A DNA stretch of 64,000 nucleotides from Saprospiraceae bacterium (lineage in GTDB: Bacteria; Bacteroidota; Bacteroidia; Chitinophagales; Saprospiraceae). This document shows, one piece after another, positions 53,385 to 62,980 of this stretch; position 1 is the first letter of the stretch; each line of letters starts with the position of its first letter. A program made the position numbers and the translations under genes. Under the pieces are notes generated by a model. The model saw only the letters and a program-made list of their open reading frames with translations. It did no database searches and was not told the origin of the DNA. The stretch is from contig JAHBTW010000001.1 in the NCBI GenBank assembly GCA_019638385.1, positions 186,001 through 250,000 on the forward strand. Direction: 5' to 3'.

Positions 53385-53489
53385 CGGTTCTCGTTTTGAT
53401 TTTATCGTTTGGGTGGTAAAATTACGGAATAGGAAAAGGAACCGCGTATTTATGTTTTCCTTTACCTTTATTTCCTCAAACCAAACGGT

Positions 53490-54743
53490 ATGTCCGGCTT
53501 CTCAGAAATTAAAAAAGGACTCTTAGGCATGGAGGCGCTCGAACGGGAGTTGAATCTGAAACAATTACAGATCAACCGCCTGCTCAGCATCACTCAGGCC
53601 ATCAACAATAACGTAACTGCCGACGGGCTGTACGACATGTACAAGTCGTTTCTCGGCTGGGAACTCGGCGTCAAAAAAATGGCCCTGTATGTACGCGAAA
53701 ACGAAGAGGGCTGGCGCTGTGCGGGCGCTATTGGAATGACAGATGAATTGTTGAAGGCCGATATCAGCAGCGAACTACCCAAATATACCCGACTGAAAAA
53801 TCTGGAAGACAATGAGCATCCGCTCATCAGTCAGTTTGATGTGGTCATCCCCGTATTACACAAAGACAACCCCATCGCTTATGTCTTTATCGGGGGCTTT
53901 CGCGAAGACGAGGACATGTACGGCAAGGTGCAATTCATCACGGCCATTACCAACATCATTGCGGTAGCTATTGAAAATAAAAGGCTGTTCAAGAGTCAGT
54001 TGGAACAGGAGCGCCTCAAACGAGAAATGGAACTCGCCGGAGAAATGCAGCGCATGCTCATTCCCAAACGCCTTCCCCAAAACAGCCATTACGACCTTGC
54101 CGGGGTGTATCGGCCCCAGCTCGGTGTGGGCGGCGACTATTTCGACTACATGGAGTTTGACGATGGAAAACTCGTTTTTTGTGTGGGCGACATCAGCGGG
54201 AAAGGCGTGGCGGCGGCGCTGCTCATGGCTAACTTTCAGGCCAATTTCCACACCCTCATTGCCAAGCGCGAAGCATTGGACAGCTTTATCCACGACCTCA
54301 ACACCACCGTCAACCGCATCACGGAAGGCGATAAATTCATCACCTTCTTTATTGCGGAATACGACCCCGCTACCCGCCGGCTGCAATATGTGAATGCCGG
54401 CCACAATCCACCGCTCTTAGTCTCTGCCGATCAACTCGTTTTCCTCAATAAAGGCTGTACTATTCTCGGTTCTTTCAAAGCCTTGCCCGAGGTAGAAATC
54501 GGCGCCGTAACCATCGAAGGCAATGCCGTCATCTTCGCCTACACCGACGGCCTCACCGACCTGCGCGACGCCTCCGGAGAATTTCTCAACGAAGACCTCC
54601 TGCACCACTTTGTGCGCAACAACTACCTCATGCCTCCGATGGATTTCAACCGCCTGCTTATGGAAAAAATTGAGCGGTTCAAAGGCGACCAGCACTACCC
54701 CGATGATTTTACGATCCTTACCTGCCGGGTGTTTGGGGGATGA
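53490..54743 (+). CDS. GAF-domain SpoIIE-type serine phosphatase
   Basis: A 417-residue cytosolic protein. The N-terminal ~170 residues look like a GAF sensor domain, and a linker helix (LEQERLKREMELAGEMQRML) leads into a PP2C/SpoIIE phosphatase. Metal-binding Asp are in GVGGDYFDYMEF, FCVGDISGKGVAAALLM and AYTDGLTDLRD. Such proteins act in partner-switching signalling with anti-sigma factor antagonists. No such partner is adjacent. Convergent with udk (5-base gap). Confidence 0.9.
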   Translation: MSGFSEIKKGLLGMEALERELNLKQLQINRLLSITQAINNNVTADGLYDMYKSFLGWELGVKKMALYVRENEEGWRCAGAIGMTDELLKADISSELPKYTRLKNLEDNEHPLISQFDVVIPVLHKDNPIAYVFIGGFREDEDMYGKVQFITAITNIIAVAIENKRLFKSQLEQERLKREMELAGEMQRMLIPKRLPQNSHYDLAGVYRPQLGVGGDYFDYMEFDDGKLVFCVGDISGKGVAAALLMANFQANFHTLIAKREALDSFIHDLNTTVNRITEGDKFITFFIAEYDPATRRLQYVNAGHNPPLLVSADQLVFLNKGCTILGSFKALPEVEIGAVTIEGNAVIFAYTDGLTDLRDASGEFLNEDLLHHFVRNNYLMPPMDFNRLLMEKIERFKGDQHYPDDFTILTCRVFGG

Positions 54744-54747
54744 TTTT

Positions 54748-55392
54748 TCAGAAATCCGGTTGGTGTACCCGATCCGGTTTTTCCAAATAGTGGCGAATGA
54801 ACCCGGAAAGTACTTCCAATCCCGGCTCAAAACCTTCATTGTTGACGAGGATGAGATCGGCGTTTTCCATGTACGGCCTTATGTAATGCTCAAAGGTCGG
54901 CATGACGTGGTGCTCATATCGGTACAGCACATCCTCCAGCGGGTAGTTGCGCTCTACCTGATCGCGCTTGATGCGGCGAATCACTTTCAAGTTTTCTTTG
55001 GCGTGCAGAAAGACCTTGAGGTCGAGCAGTTCGCGCACTTTTTTGAAATGAAAAACGAAGATGCCTTCCACGATGAGCACGGGTGCAGGCCGGAAGATGA
55101 GCGTACGCGGCTTGGCCAGTTCGTTGTTGAACACATACTCCTGCCGGGTCACGGTATGGCCGGCAATCAGTTTGTGGAGGTCGTGTACAAACGCTTTTTT
55201 ATCAATGGATTTGGGGCGGTCAAAATTATTGACGCCGTGGTCGTCCACTTTCTGTTCCGAGCGGGGAAAGTAGTAGTCGTCTAAAGAGAGGACACACATC
55301 TCCGCTTCCGTAAAGCGAGATTTCAAGTGGCGAATGAGCGTGGTTTTTCCTGCGCCGCTGCCGCCGCAAATGCCGATGATGAACGGTTTCAT
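54748..55392 (-). CDS. udk: Uridine kinase
   Basis: A 214-residue P-loop kinase; Walker A is GGSGAGKTT near the N-terminus. DDYYFPRSEQKVDDHGVNNF is the nucleoside-binding stretch, with FDRPKSID following. It phosphorylates uridine/cytidine in pyrimidine salvage. The neighbour on the other side is a concentrative nucleoside transporter on the opposite strand, which fits a salvage context. A TATATTTG -7-like box lies at 55416-55423 on the minus strand. Confidence 0.93.
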   Translation of the reverse strand: MKPFIIGICGGSGAGKTTLIRHLKSRFTEAEMCVLSLDDYYFPRSEQKVDDHGVNNFDRPKSIDKKAFVHDLHKLIAGHTVTRQEYVFNNELAKPRTLIFRPAPVLIVEGIFVFHFKKVRELLDLKVFLHAKENLKVIRRIKRDQVERNYPLEDVLYRYEHHVMPTFEHYIRPYMENADLILVNNEGFEPGLEVLSGFIRHYLEKPDRVHQPDF

Positions 55393-55415
55393 GTATGGTT
55401 ATTTCGCTTGAGCGG

Positions 55416-55423
55416 CAAATATA
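55416..55423 (-). promoter_or_regulatory. Putative -7 promoter element of udk
   Basis: On the minus strand TATATTTG fits TAnnTTTG, 24 bases before the udk start; the -33 box is not evident. Confidence 0.4.
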
Positions 55424-55484
55424 GGCGCAATATGTGAAGCCTTTTTCCTTACTTTGGCCGGATTTCAAAAAATGACGGCATCGT

Positions 55485-56786
55485 ATGGAATTTTTACTCA
55501 CCCTGTTGCGCGGCTTGTTGGGCATTGTTTTCTTGCTGGCAGTCGCGTATGTATTGAGCAACAACCGCCGCGCGATCAACTGGCGCTTGGTCTGTTCGGG
55601 CTTAGCCTTGCAGGTGGTTTTTGCCATCGGCGTACTGAAAGTGCCCATTGTCAATAAAATTTTCGATGCCATCGCCGGCTTTTTTGTGGTGATACTCGAC
55701 TTCACCAAATCGGGGTCGGCGTTCATTTTCGGCGACCTCATTACTCGTACCGATTCCTTCGGCTACATTTTTGCTTTTCAGGTACTGCCTACGGTCGTGT
55801 TCTTCTCGGCGTTGTCTTCGGTGCTGTACTATTTCGGCATTTTGCAGCGCATCATCTACGGTATTTCCTGGGTAATGAGTCGCACCATGGGGCTGTCGGG
55901 GCCGGAGAGTCTGGCCTCTGCCGCAAATGTATTCATCGGCCAAACGGAAGCGCCCTTAGCCATTAAGCCTTATTTGGAACACATGACCCGCTCCGAATTG
56001 CTCTGCCTCATGACAGGCGGCATGGCTACCATCGCCGGCGGGGTGTTTGCAGCGTATGTGGGCTTTTTGGGCGGCGACGACCCCGTACAGCAACTCTACT
56101 TTGCGCGGCACCTGCTCACGGCCTCCATCATGTCGGCGCCGGCAGCTATTGTAGCAGCCAAAATGCTGTTTCCCGAAACGGAACGCGAACACACCGAAGA
56201 AGAAGTGAAAATAGAAGTGGACAGCGGCTCCAACCTCCTCGACGCCATTGCCAACGGCACCACCGACGGGCTGCGGCTCGCCGTAAATGTGGGCGCTATG
56301 CTCTTAGTATTCACCGCGTTGATCGCTATGGTCAACTATGTGATGGTGGAATTCATCGGCGGCTGGAGCGGCCTCAACGACTGGGCCGTTGCCGTCACCG
56401 GCGGGCGGGCAGAGGGCTTTACCTTTACCTTTTTGCTGGGTCTTATTTTCGCACCGATTGCCTGGCTGCTCGGCGTCCCGGTAGCCGATATATTCACGGT
56501 GGGCGAGCTGCTGGGCCAAAAAACCGTCATCAACGAGTTTGTGGCCTACGGCGCTTTGGGTGATATGCAAAAGGCCGGCCTGGTATTGCAACCCAAATCG
56601 CTCATCATTGCCATCTATGCCCTTTGCGGCTTTTCCAACTTCGCGTCCATCGGCATACAAATAGGCGGCATCAGCGCCATTGCACCCGGCCAGCGCCGCG
56701 CCCTCACCGAACTCGGCATCAAATCCCTCGTCGGCGGCACCATTGCCTGCTTCCTTACCGCTACCTTGGCGGGGGTGATAACTTAG
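55485..56786 (+). CDS. Concentrative nucleoside transporter (NupC/CNT family)
   Basis: A 433-residue inner-membrane transporter with about ten hydrophobic segments. Family motifs include FVFGDLI-like SAFIFGDLITR, NVFIGQTEAPLAIKPYL (the nucleoside/cation-binding segment) and TGGMATIAGGVFAAYV. ALCGFSNFASIGIQIGGI in the C-terminal half is also typical. It imports nucleosides with Na+ or H+. Divergent from udk, which would phosphorylate imported uridine. Confidence 0.95.
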   Translation: MEFLLTLLRGLLGIVFLLAVAYVLSNNRRAINWRLVCSGLALQVVFAIGVLKVPIVNKIFDAIAGFFVVILDFTKSGSAFIFGDLITRTDSFGYIFAFQVLPTVVFFSALSSVLYYFGILQRIIYGISWVMSRTMGLSGPESLASAANVFIGQTEAPLAIKPYLEHMTRSELLCLMTGGMATIAGGVFAAYVGFLGGDDPVQQLYFARHLLTASIMSAPAAIVAAKMLFPETEREHTEEEVKIEVDSGSNLLDAIANGTTDGLRLAVNVGAMLLVFTALIAMVNYVMVEFIGGWSGLNDWAVAVTGGRAEGFTFTFLLGLIFAPIAWLLGVPVADIFTVGELLGQKTVINEFVAYGALGDMQKAGLVLQPKSLIIAIYALCGFSNFASIGIQIGGISAIAPGQRRALTELGIKSLVGGTIACFLTATLAGVIT

Positions 56787-56813
56787 AAATCAGGTTGATT
56801 TTGAGAGCGGGCG

Positions 56814-56846
56814 AGTGAAGGGGTGACTCGCAGTCACCCCTTCACT
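56814..56846. repeat. Perfect 15-bp palindrome (GGGGTGACT family)
   Basis: AGTGAAGGGGTGACT and its exact complement are separated by CGC. It sits between the convergent ends of the nucleoside transporter and the FadB-like gene. The same GGGGTGACT core and layout occur at 32646-32680. No T-run follows. Confidence 0.8.
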
Positions 56847-56861
56847 AAGCAGGTAAGAAAC

Positions 56862-59255
56862 TTAATTCCGCAACGGTTTATTCGTCTGCAACATGTGCTG
56901 GATGCGCTCCAGCGTTTTCTGTTCGCCGCAAAGGCTCAGGAACGCTTCCCGCTCTATATCCAACAGATACTGCTCCGAAACGTGCTGCGGCGCGGTGAGG
57001 TCGCCGCCGCAAAGTACAAATGCCACTTTCTGCGCTATCTTGATATCGTGCTCGCTGGCGTAACGGCCCAGACGCAACTCGTTGGCCGCGAGCAGCAATG
57101 CCGCCAATCCCTGACGGCCCAGCACATACACATCTGTGCGCTGAATGGGTTGTACATAATTGTCGGCCAATTCCAATACCTTTTTCTTTGCTTCGGCAAT
57201 GGCCCTCGATTTGTTGAGCACCACCGAGTCGCGGCCCGGCAGCAGGTAGCCGTAGTTGTACGCCTCGTGTGCAGAAGTAGCCACGGAAGCCATCGCGATG
57301 TTTTTAAACTTATCAATCAGCGTGGGGATATACACATCGCCTTCGCGGAAAGCATCGGAGGCGCGCAGGGCAAACTCTTTGGTGCCGCCGCCGCCGGGTA
57401 TGAGGCCCACGCCCACTTCCACGAGGCCGATGTACGACTCTGCCGACACCGCCGCCGCATCGCAGTGCATGAGCGTTTCGCAGCCGCCGCCGAACACATA
57501 GCCCTGCGTAGCGGCCACTACCGGAATGGACGAATAGCGGCAGCGCATGGTGGTTTGCTGAAAGAGATTCACCGCCATGTTCAGTTCCTCAAATTCCTGC
57601 TGATAGGCCAGCATGGCAATCATCATCAGGTTGGCGCCGACGGAGAAGTTGGTCGCGTTGTTGCCGATGACCAGGCCTGTCCAGTCGCCGTCTTCCGCTA
57701 TTTGAATCGCTTCGTTGATGCCGCGCAGCACTCCTTCGCCGATGGTGTTGTGCGGGCTGGTGAATTCTAAACAAAGCACCCCGTCGCCGATGTCGTGCAG
57801 GACGGTTTCGGAAGTGGTATGAACGGGCGCTGCATCGCGGTAGTCGTCGAGTATGATAAAGGAGGACGCGCCGGGAATCGGAATATACCGGCGGGTATGC
57901 ATATCGTAATACAGGCGCTGACCGTGGCGGTGCTGATAAAAATGCGAGTGGCCGGCAGCGAGCATTTCCTTCACCCAGGGCGCGATGATTTCGCCCTGCG
58001 CTTCGGCCATTTCCACGCCGCGTTGCACGCCGATGATATCCCAATATTCAAACGGCCCCAGATCCCAGGCATAACCGGCGCGCATGGCGTCGTCAATGCT
58101 GAACAGGTTGTCGGAAATTTCGGGCACGCGGTTCGACACATACGCGAACAGCCCCAGCAGGGAGCGCCGCACCAATTCACCGCCTTTGTCGGGCGCGTCC
58201 ACCAGCGCGGGAATGCGCTTGTGCAGATTGTCTATTTGTTTGCTCAGCCCTAGACTGGCGAGGTTCGATTTCTGTGTGGGCTTGTATTCGAGCGTTTCGA
58301 GGTCGAGCGCGAGGATGATGTCTCTGCCGTTGGCGTCCTTCTCTTTGGTTTTTTTGTAAAAACCCTGCCCCGACTTATTGCCGAGGAAGTTGTTGTCCAA
58401 CAGGAATTGCAAGTACTTTGGAATTTCAAAAGTAGCCGCCTGCTCGTCGTCGGGACAGTTTTGTTTCAAGCCCATAATGACCTTGCCGGCCGTATCGTGG
58501 CCCACGAGGTCGCCGAGGCGGAAGGTGCCGGTTTTGGGGCGGCCGAGGGCCGGGCCGGTGAGTTTGTCCACCTCGTCAATGCTCAGTCCTAATTCGGTCG
58601 TGAGTTGGTAAATTTTAGCCATGGCATACACACCCACCCGGTTGGCGATGAATGCCGGAGTGTCTTTGCACAGCACCGTTTGTTTACCGAGATACACATC
58701 GCCGTAGTGCATGAGAAAATCGGTGACGGCGGGGTTGGTATCCGGGGTGGGAATGATTTCGAGCAGACGCATGTAGCGCGGCGGATTGAAAAAGTGCGTG
58801 CCGAGGAAGTGCTTGCGGAAATCCTCGCTGCGGCCCTCCAGCATGAGGTGGATGGGAATGCCGGAGGTGTTGGAACTCACAATGCTGCCTGGCTTGCGGT
58901 GGCGGTCCACCTGATCGAATATCAGTTTCTTGATGTCCAATCGCTCCACGACAACCTCTATGACCCAGTCGCAATCTTTGATGCGGGGCATATCGTCTTC
59001 AAAGTTGCCCGTTTCGATGCGGGTGGCAAATTTTTTGTCGTATAGGGCCGCCGGGCGCGATTTGAGGGCGTTGGCCAATGCGGTATCAGCCATGCGGTTG
59101 CGCGCGCTGCGGACGGTTTTTTCAGCATCCTGAAGGTTGGGCGGCACGATGTCCAACAACAGTACTTCCAACCCAATGTTGGCCAAATGGCAGGCAATGC
59201 CGCTGCCCATAACGCCGGAACCCAATACGGCGGCCTTTTTTATTCTTCTGCTCAT
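56862..59255 (-). CDS. 3-hydroxyacyl-CoA dehydrogenase / enoyl-CoA hydratase fusion (FadN type)
   Basis: A 797-residue beta-oxidation enzyme. The N-terminal ~310 residues are the dehydrogenase: AAVLGSGVMGSGIACHLANI (NAD), SNTSGIPIH and THFFNPPRYM. A second dehydrogenase-type segment follows. The C-terminal part is an enoyl-CoA hydratase (NNATNFSVGANLMM for the oxyanion hole, TQGYVFGGGCETLMHCD, VEVGVGLIPGGGG). The order dehydrogenase then hydratase is that of FadN (YusL of Bacillus), opposite to E. coli FadB. A thiolase partner would be expected next, but lies outside this window or elsewhere. Confidence 0.92.
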   Translation of the reverse strand: MSRRIKKAAVLGSGVMGSGIACHLANIGLEVLLLDIVPPNLQDAEKTVRSARNRMADTALANALKSRPAALYDKKFATRIETGNFEDDMPRIKDCDWVIEVVVERLDIKKLIFDQVDRHRKPGSIVSSNTSGIPIHLMLEGRSEDFRKHFLGTHFFNPPRYMRLLEIIPTPDTNPAVTDFLMHYGDVYLGKQTVLCKDTPAFIANRVGVYAMAKIYQLTTELGLSIDEVDKLTGPALGRPKTGTFRLGDLVGHDTAGKVIMGLKQNCPDDEQAATFEIPKYLQFLLDNNFLGNKSGQGFYKKTKEKDANGRDIILALDLETLEYKPTQKSNLASLGLSKQIDNLHKRIPALVDAPDKGGELVRRSLLGLFAYVSNRVPEISDNLFSIDDAMRAGYAWDLGPFEYWDIIGVQRGVEMAEAQGEIIAPWVKEMLAAGHSHFYQHRHGQRLYYDMHTRRYIPIPGASSFIILDDYRDAAPVHTTSETVLHDIGDGVLCLEFTSPHNTIGEGVLRGINEAIQIAEDGDWTGLVIGNNATNFSVGANLMMIAMLAYQQEFEELNMAVNLFQQTTMRCRYSSIPVVAATQGYVFGGGCETLMHCDAAAVSAESYIGLVEVGVGLIPGGGGTKEFALRASDAFREGDVYIPTLIDKFKNIAMASVATSAHEAYNYGYLLPGRDSVVLNKSRAIAEAKKKVLELADNYVQPIQRTDVYVLGRQGLAALLLAANELRLGRYASEHDIKIAQKVAFVLCGGDLTAPQHVSEQYLLDIEREAFLSLCGEQKTLERIQHMLQTNKPLRN

Positions 59256-59413
59256 AACGGTGCGATTGTTCGATTTTTGCGGTAACGCGAAAGCGCTGCG
59301 AAAGTACAGCCTTTTTTGAAAAAGTAGCGAAAATTCGCTCTTGCTGTTTCACAGGGGTAGAAAAAACGATTCGCAGCCGGGTACCCATATCTGGGTTTGG
59401 TGGGTGTGCAGCA

Positions 59414-59443
59414 GGTAGAGGCGCATTGCAATGCGCCTCTACC
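59414..59443. repeat. Perfect 14-bp palindrome (GTAGAG family)
   Basis: GGTAGAGGCGCATT and its exact complement are separated by GC. It lies in the divergent region between the FadN-type gene and kynureninase and starts with the same GTAGAG word as the array at 15487. Probably a dispersed intergenic repeat. Confidence 0.75.
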
Positions 59444-59489
59444 GTTGCCAACCTTTCAATTTTCCACCGACTAACACTACCTTCGCCTC

Positions 59490-60788
59490 ATGGAAATCAT
59501 CGCATACAACACCACTGAATCGTTTGCCGCAGAGCAGGATCACCGTGACCCGCTGGCGCACTTTCGCCAACAGTTTTTCTTTCCGCAACACGAGGGCCGC
59601 GACGCGCTCTATTTTTGCGGGAACTCATTGGGGCTTCAACCCAAATCGGTAGAGGCTGCCCTGCAACACGAGTTGGAACAATGGCGCCGCTACGGCGTGG
59701 AAGGGCATTTTCGCGGGGAGTTGCCCTGGATGCATTATCATAAATTTTTGCAGTCCCAGACGGCTCGCATCGTCGGCGCACTGGAGGAGGAGGTGGTGGT
59801 GATGAATACGCTCACCGTGAACCTGCACCTGATGATGGCGTCTTTTTATCGCCCGGATGCGCAACGGTTTAAAATCATCCTGGAGGCCGGCGCTTTTCCT
59901 TCCGATCAGTACGCCGTGGAAACCCAGGCGCGTTTCCACGGTTTCCGCCCCGAAGAGGCCATTGTGGAACTCAGGCCCCGTCCCGGCGAAGAAACCCTCC
60001 GTACGGAAGACATCATCCAAACCATTGAAGAGCACGGTCCGCAAACGGCCTTAGTCATGCTCTGCGGTGTGCAATACTACACCGGGCAGTGTATGGACAT
60101 GGAGGCCGTTGCCCGCGCGGCGCATCGGGTGGGGGCGAAAGTGGGCTTCGATCTGGCGCATGCTGCCGGCAATGTCCCGCTGCACTTGCACGATTGGAAT
60201 GCCGACTTTGCCGTGTGGTGCAGTTACAAATACCTCAACGCCGGTCCCGGCGGACCGGGCGGCGTATTTGTACATGAGCGCCATGCGGCGGATGCTTCTC
60301 TGCCGCGCCTCGCCGGTTGGTGGGGCCACGACGAGGAACGCCGTTTCCAAATGGAAAAAGGTTTTGTGCCCATGCGCGGTGCGCCGGGCTGGCAATTGAG
60401 CAACGCCCAAATACTCGCCTTCGCCGCTCATCGGGCAAGTCTCGATATTTTTGATGCTGCCGGCATGACTGCCCTCCGTCGCAAAAGCGAAGCGCTCACC
60501 GGCTATCTGGAATTTTTGTTGGACGACCTGCGCGACAAAGGCATGAACCTGCGCATCATCACCCCCCGCGATCCCGCTCAACGGGGCTGTCAGCTCTCCG
60601 TGGTAGCCGGCCCGGAAGGCCGCCGGTTATTTGAATACCTCTCCTCACACGGCGCTATATGCGATTGGCGCGAACCCGATGTCATCCGTCTGGCGCCCAC
60701 GCCGCTGTACAATAGCTTCGGTGATGTGTATGCGTTGTACCGGTTGTTGCACGACGAGTTGCGCTCCGGCGAAAACCTGAGCGGATAA
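59490..60788 (+). CDS. kynU: Kynureninase
   Basis: A 432-residue PLP enzyme that splits kynurenine or 3-hydroxykynurenine to anthranilate or 3-hydroxyanthranilate plus alanine. YFCGNSLGLQP near the N-terminus and GFDLAHAAGN are family signatures. The PLP-binding Lys is in WCSYKYLNAGPGG. VEGHFRGELPW and GWWGHDEERRFQM are also typical. Length is normal. No other kynurenine-pathway gene is adjacent. Confidence 0.95.
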   Translation: MEIIAYNTTESFAAEQDHRDPLAHFRQQFFFPQHEGRDALYFCGNSLGLQPKSVEAALQHELEQWRRYGVEGHFRGELPWMHYHKFLQSQTARIVGALEEEVVVMNTLTVNLHLMMASFYRPDAQRFKIILEAGAFPSDQYAVETQARFHGFRPEEAIVELRPRPGEETLRTEDIIQTIEEHGPQTALVMLCGVQYYTGQCMDMEAVARAAHRVGAKVGFDLAHAAGNVPLHLHDWNADFAVWCSYKYLNAGPGGPGGVFVHERHAADASLPRLAGWWGHDEERRFQMEKGFVPMRGAPGWQLSNAQILAFAAHRASLDIFDAAGMTALRRKSEALTGYLEFLLDDLRDKGMNLRIITPRDPAQRGCQLSVVAGPEGRRLFEYLSSHGAICDWREPDVIRLAPTPLYNSFGDVYALYRLLHDELRSGENLSG

Positions 60789-60812
60789 GAAGCGTTATTG
60801 ATTGGAAGGTTC

Positions 60813-61121
60813 CTATATATGCGGCCTAACCTGCGCCTTATATTTAAGGAGTTGTTTGCGCATTTTTTCGGCAGCCGCCGGCAATGATTTTTCGAAGGTA
60901 TCGGAGTGGTCTTCGGCGTGCAAAATTTGACCGGGCACTTGCAAGCGCAATTCCGCCGTTTGTTCCATGGATTGTTTGTGGCGATTTTCTTCCGATTTCA
61001 AAAAAACTTCAGCGGTCAGTATTCGGTCGTAATAGGTTTCGAGTTTTCCGACTTTCTCCTCGATCAGTTGTTGCAATTGATCGCTCACGGCGAAACTTGC
61101 ATGGACCTGAATGTTCAGCAT
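60813..61121 (-). CDS. HPF/RaiA-family ribosome-associated inhibitor
   Basis: A 102-residue protein starting MLNIQVHASFAVSDQLQQLI, with the beta-alpha-beta-beta-beta-alpha pattern of the short hibernation-promoting factors (VGKLETYYDRILTAEVFLK, LRLQVPGQILHAEDHSDTFEK). Such proteins bind idle ribosomes and cause hibernation. It is convergent with kynU (24-base gap) and divergent from the secreted protein gene. Confidence 0.85.
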   Translation of the reverse strand: MLNIQVHASFAVSDQLQQLIEEKVGKLETYYDRILTAEVFLKSEENRHKQSMEQTAELRLQVPGQILHAEDHSDTFEKSLPAAAEKMRKQLLKYKAQVRPHI

Positions 61122-61237
61122 ATTGTATTCGTTTACGTTTTCTAAGTATCCAAATGTATTTAACAATGAGTCTCGGTAAACTGATTATCGTCACTCGTTG
61201 TATTGATATTCGTCACAATATAAACAAAGATCGCGCC

Positions 61238-62416
61238 ATGCGCACATTGTCGCTGTTCATTTTGCTGGTTTTTCCTGTTTTGCTCCTCTCCGGACAAAAC
61301 CTTTCCGGCGTTTGGAAGGGGCAGTTGACGCAAGAGGGCGTGGCCGATGCATTCACCTATGAAGTCAATCTTACACAAGATGGCGAGGCGCTGTCGGGCC
61401 TTGCAATAGCCCGCACGGCCGACGGAAAGCACACCGCTCGTTTCACCCTGGCCGGCAAGATCAACGGAACAAAAGCAACCCTTCAGGAGATCGGGCAAAC
61501 CGAACCGGCTCAACCGCGTTGGTGCCTCAAATTCGCCCAACTCAACTGGACGCGCCCCGATGGGATGTGGCAGTTGGAGGGCGCTTGGACGGCTGACGGC
61601 TGCAAACCCGGTCGGATGCTGTTGCAAAAACCCGCGCAGGCAGATGCGCCCGGCTTCACCGGCATCTGGACAGGGCACCTTTCGCAATCTGATCGGGCGT
61701 ACGGTTTTTTTTATCAGGTGTATATAGAACCCGGCGGTACCGGCTATTCCACCATCGTGTCGGAAGGCAGCGGCGGCAGCGCCCGCCATGATCTGAGCTG
61801 GCGCATAGAACCCGGAACGGATATGATTCGAATTCAGGAGGGTAGGGTAGCGGAGAAAACCGACCCCCTATGGAAATGGTGCATCAAATCGGCAGCGCTG
61901 ACTTTTCGTCGCGAAGACCTGCGAATGGTGGCAGAAGGCGACTGGCAGGGCTTTATTGAGGGCGATCAGGGCGGCGCTTGCGCACCCGGCCGTGTGTTTT
62001 TAGAAAAACCGATCTTACCCCCGGTTGTAGCCCAACAGTCTGAGCAACAGTCGGCGGAATACGCTACCGAGCAAGGGCGCAAAGTATCTGTCGGCAACGT
62101 CATACAAGTGGCCCGGCCCGATATCCGCATCCGGGTGTGGGACAACGGGGTGGTGGATGGCGACATTGCCACCTTGTTTCTCAACGGCAAGCGCATCCTG
62201 AACCGACATAGAGTGGGCAAAAGCAAATTCAGCATCCCCGTAAAATTGGAAGGGGACAACAACGTATTGGTGCTGCACGCGGAGAGCCTCGGCTCTGTAC
62301 CGCCCAATACTGTCGCTGTTTCCGTATATGACGGTCTTAAAGAACAAGTCATCGTATTGTGTTCCAATCTCGAAGAAAGCGGCGCCGTATTGATCAGAAC
62401 CTTTCGGGTGGATTAG
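61238..62416 (+). CDS. Secreted protein with two tandem LSGVWKGQLTQ-type beta domains
   Basis: A 392-residue protein with a signal peptide (MRTLSLFILLVFPVLLLSGQ). Two similar domains of about 115 residues follow: the first starts SGVWKGQLTQ, the second FTGIWTGHLSQ. Each ends with a Cys-rich WCLKFAQL/WCIKSAAL strand and a G-x-CxPGR-x-xLxKP end. The C-terminal ~110 residues form a third, different beta domain (IRIRVWDNGVVDGDIATLFL). The start at 61238 gives the signal peptide; the long upstream extension is not coding. Function unknown; such proteins are common in Bacteroidota. Confidence 0.75.
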   Translation: MRTLSLFILLVFPVLLLSGQNLSGVWKGQLTQEGVADAFTYEVNLTQDGEALSGLAIARTADGKHTARFTLAGKINGTKATLQEIGQTEPAQPRWCLKFAQLNWTRPDGMWQLEGAWTADGCKPGRMLLQKPAQADAPGFTGIWTGHLSQSDRAYGFFYQVYIEPGGTGYSTIVSEGSGGSARHDLSWRIEPGTDMIRIQEGRVAEKTDPLWKWCIKSAALTFRREDLRMVAEGDWQGFIEGDQGGACAPGRVFLEKPILPPVVAQQSEQQSAEYATEQGRKVSVGNVIQVARPDIRIRVWDNGVVDGDIATLFLNGKRILNRHRVGKSKFSIPVKLEGDNNVLVLHAESLGSVPPNTVAVSVYDGLKEQVIVLCSNLEESGAVLIRTFRVD

Positions 62417-62502
62417 TACTTCCCCCGCACACTTTTAAAATTTGAATTCAACACTCATCAATCTTAAATCGGAAGTCAGATTTCAGATTGTAGAAGTAGC
62501 CA

Positions 62503-62820
62503 TTAAAACTCCATATCCATATTGGCTGCGGAGAGTTCATTCCAGGCGTGGCGGTCGCCGGCTTTTTTGGCCACTTTCATTCCTTTTTCATAGGCGTTTT
62601 TGGCTTCTTCTGTATGTTCCAATCGCTCCAGCAACTTGCCGAGGTGGTAATACAGGCCGACGTAGTCAGGGTCTTTATCGCCCAAGAGTTGGTATTGCGC
62701 CAGCGCTTTGTCCAGGTCGCCGGCAGTTTCATGCTCTTTGGCAATGGCAAACAAAAGGAAGGAGTCGTCGGGGCTGGTTTCCAGCAAAGAGAGAAGATTT
62801 TGCATCCGATCAGTCGGCAT
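62503..62820 (-). CDS. Small TPR protein
   Basis: A 105-residue helical protein with two tetratricopeptide-like repeats (LLFAIAKEHETAGDLDKALA, YVGLYYHLGKLLERLEHTEE). The start at 62820 (MPTDRMQNLL) is preferred over 62868, whose extra N-terminus is not TPR-like. It is probably a protein-protein interaction adaptor. Convergent with the secreted protein gene (86-base gap), divergent from etfB. Confidence 0.8.
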   Translation of the reverse strand: MPTDRMQNLLSLLETSPDDSFLLFAIAKEHETAGDLDKALAQYQLLGDKDPDYVGLYYHLGKLLERLEHTEEAKNAYEKGMKVAKKAGDRHAWNELSAANMDMEF

Positions 62821-62888
62821 GTTTTTGTTACATTTATGAATAGAATAGCGAAAATTCGCTGCGAACATTTTTCTTTAGCGCTAATTTA

Positions 62889-62896
62889 TATATTTG
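62889..62896 (+). promoter_or_regulatory. Putative -7 promoter element of etfB
   Basis: TATATTTG fits TAnnTTTG and lies 85 bases before the etfB start. No perfect TTTG -33 box is seen. Confidence 0.4.
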
Positions 62897-62980
62897 CGGC
62901 GCGAAAACCTAATTCGCCCTGCCGTTTAAATTAAAATTACCAATACAGGCTGTTGCAGCCTTGTCGAAATCTGACCATTT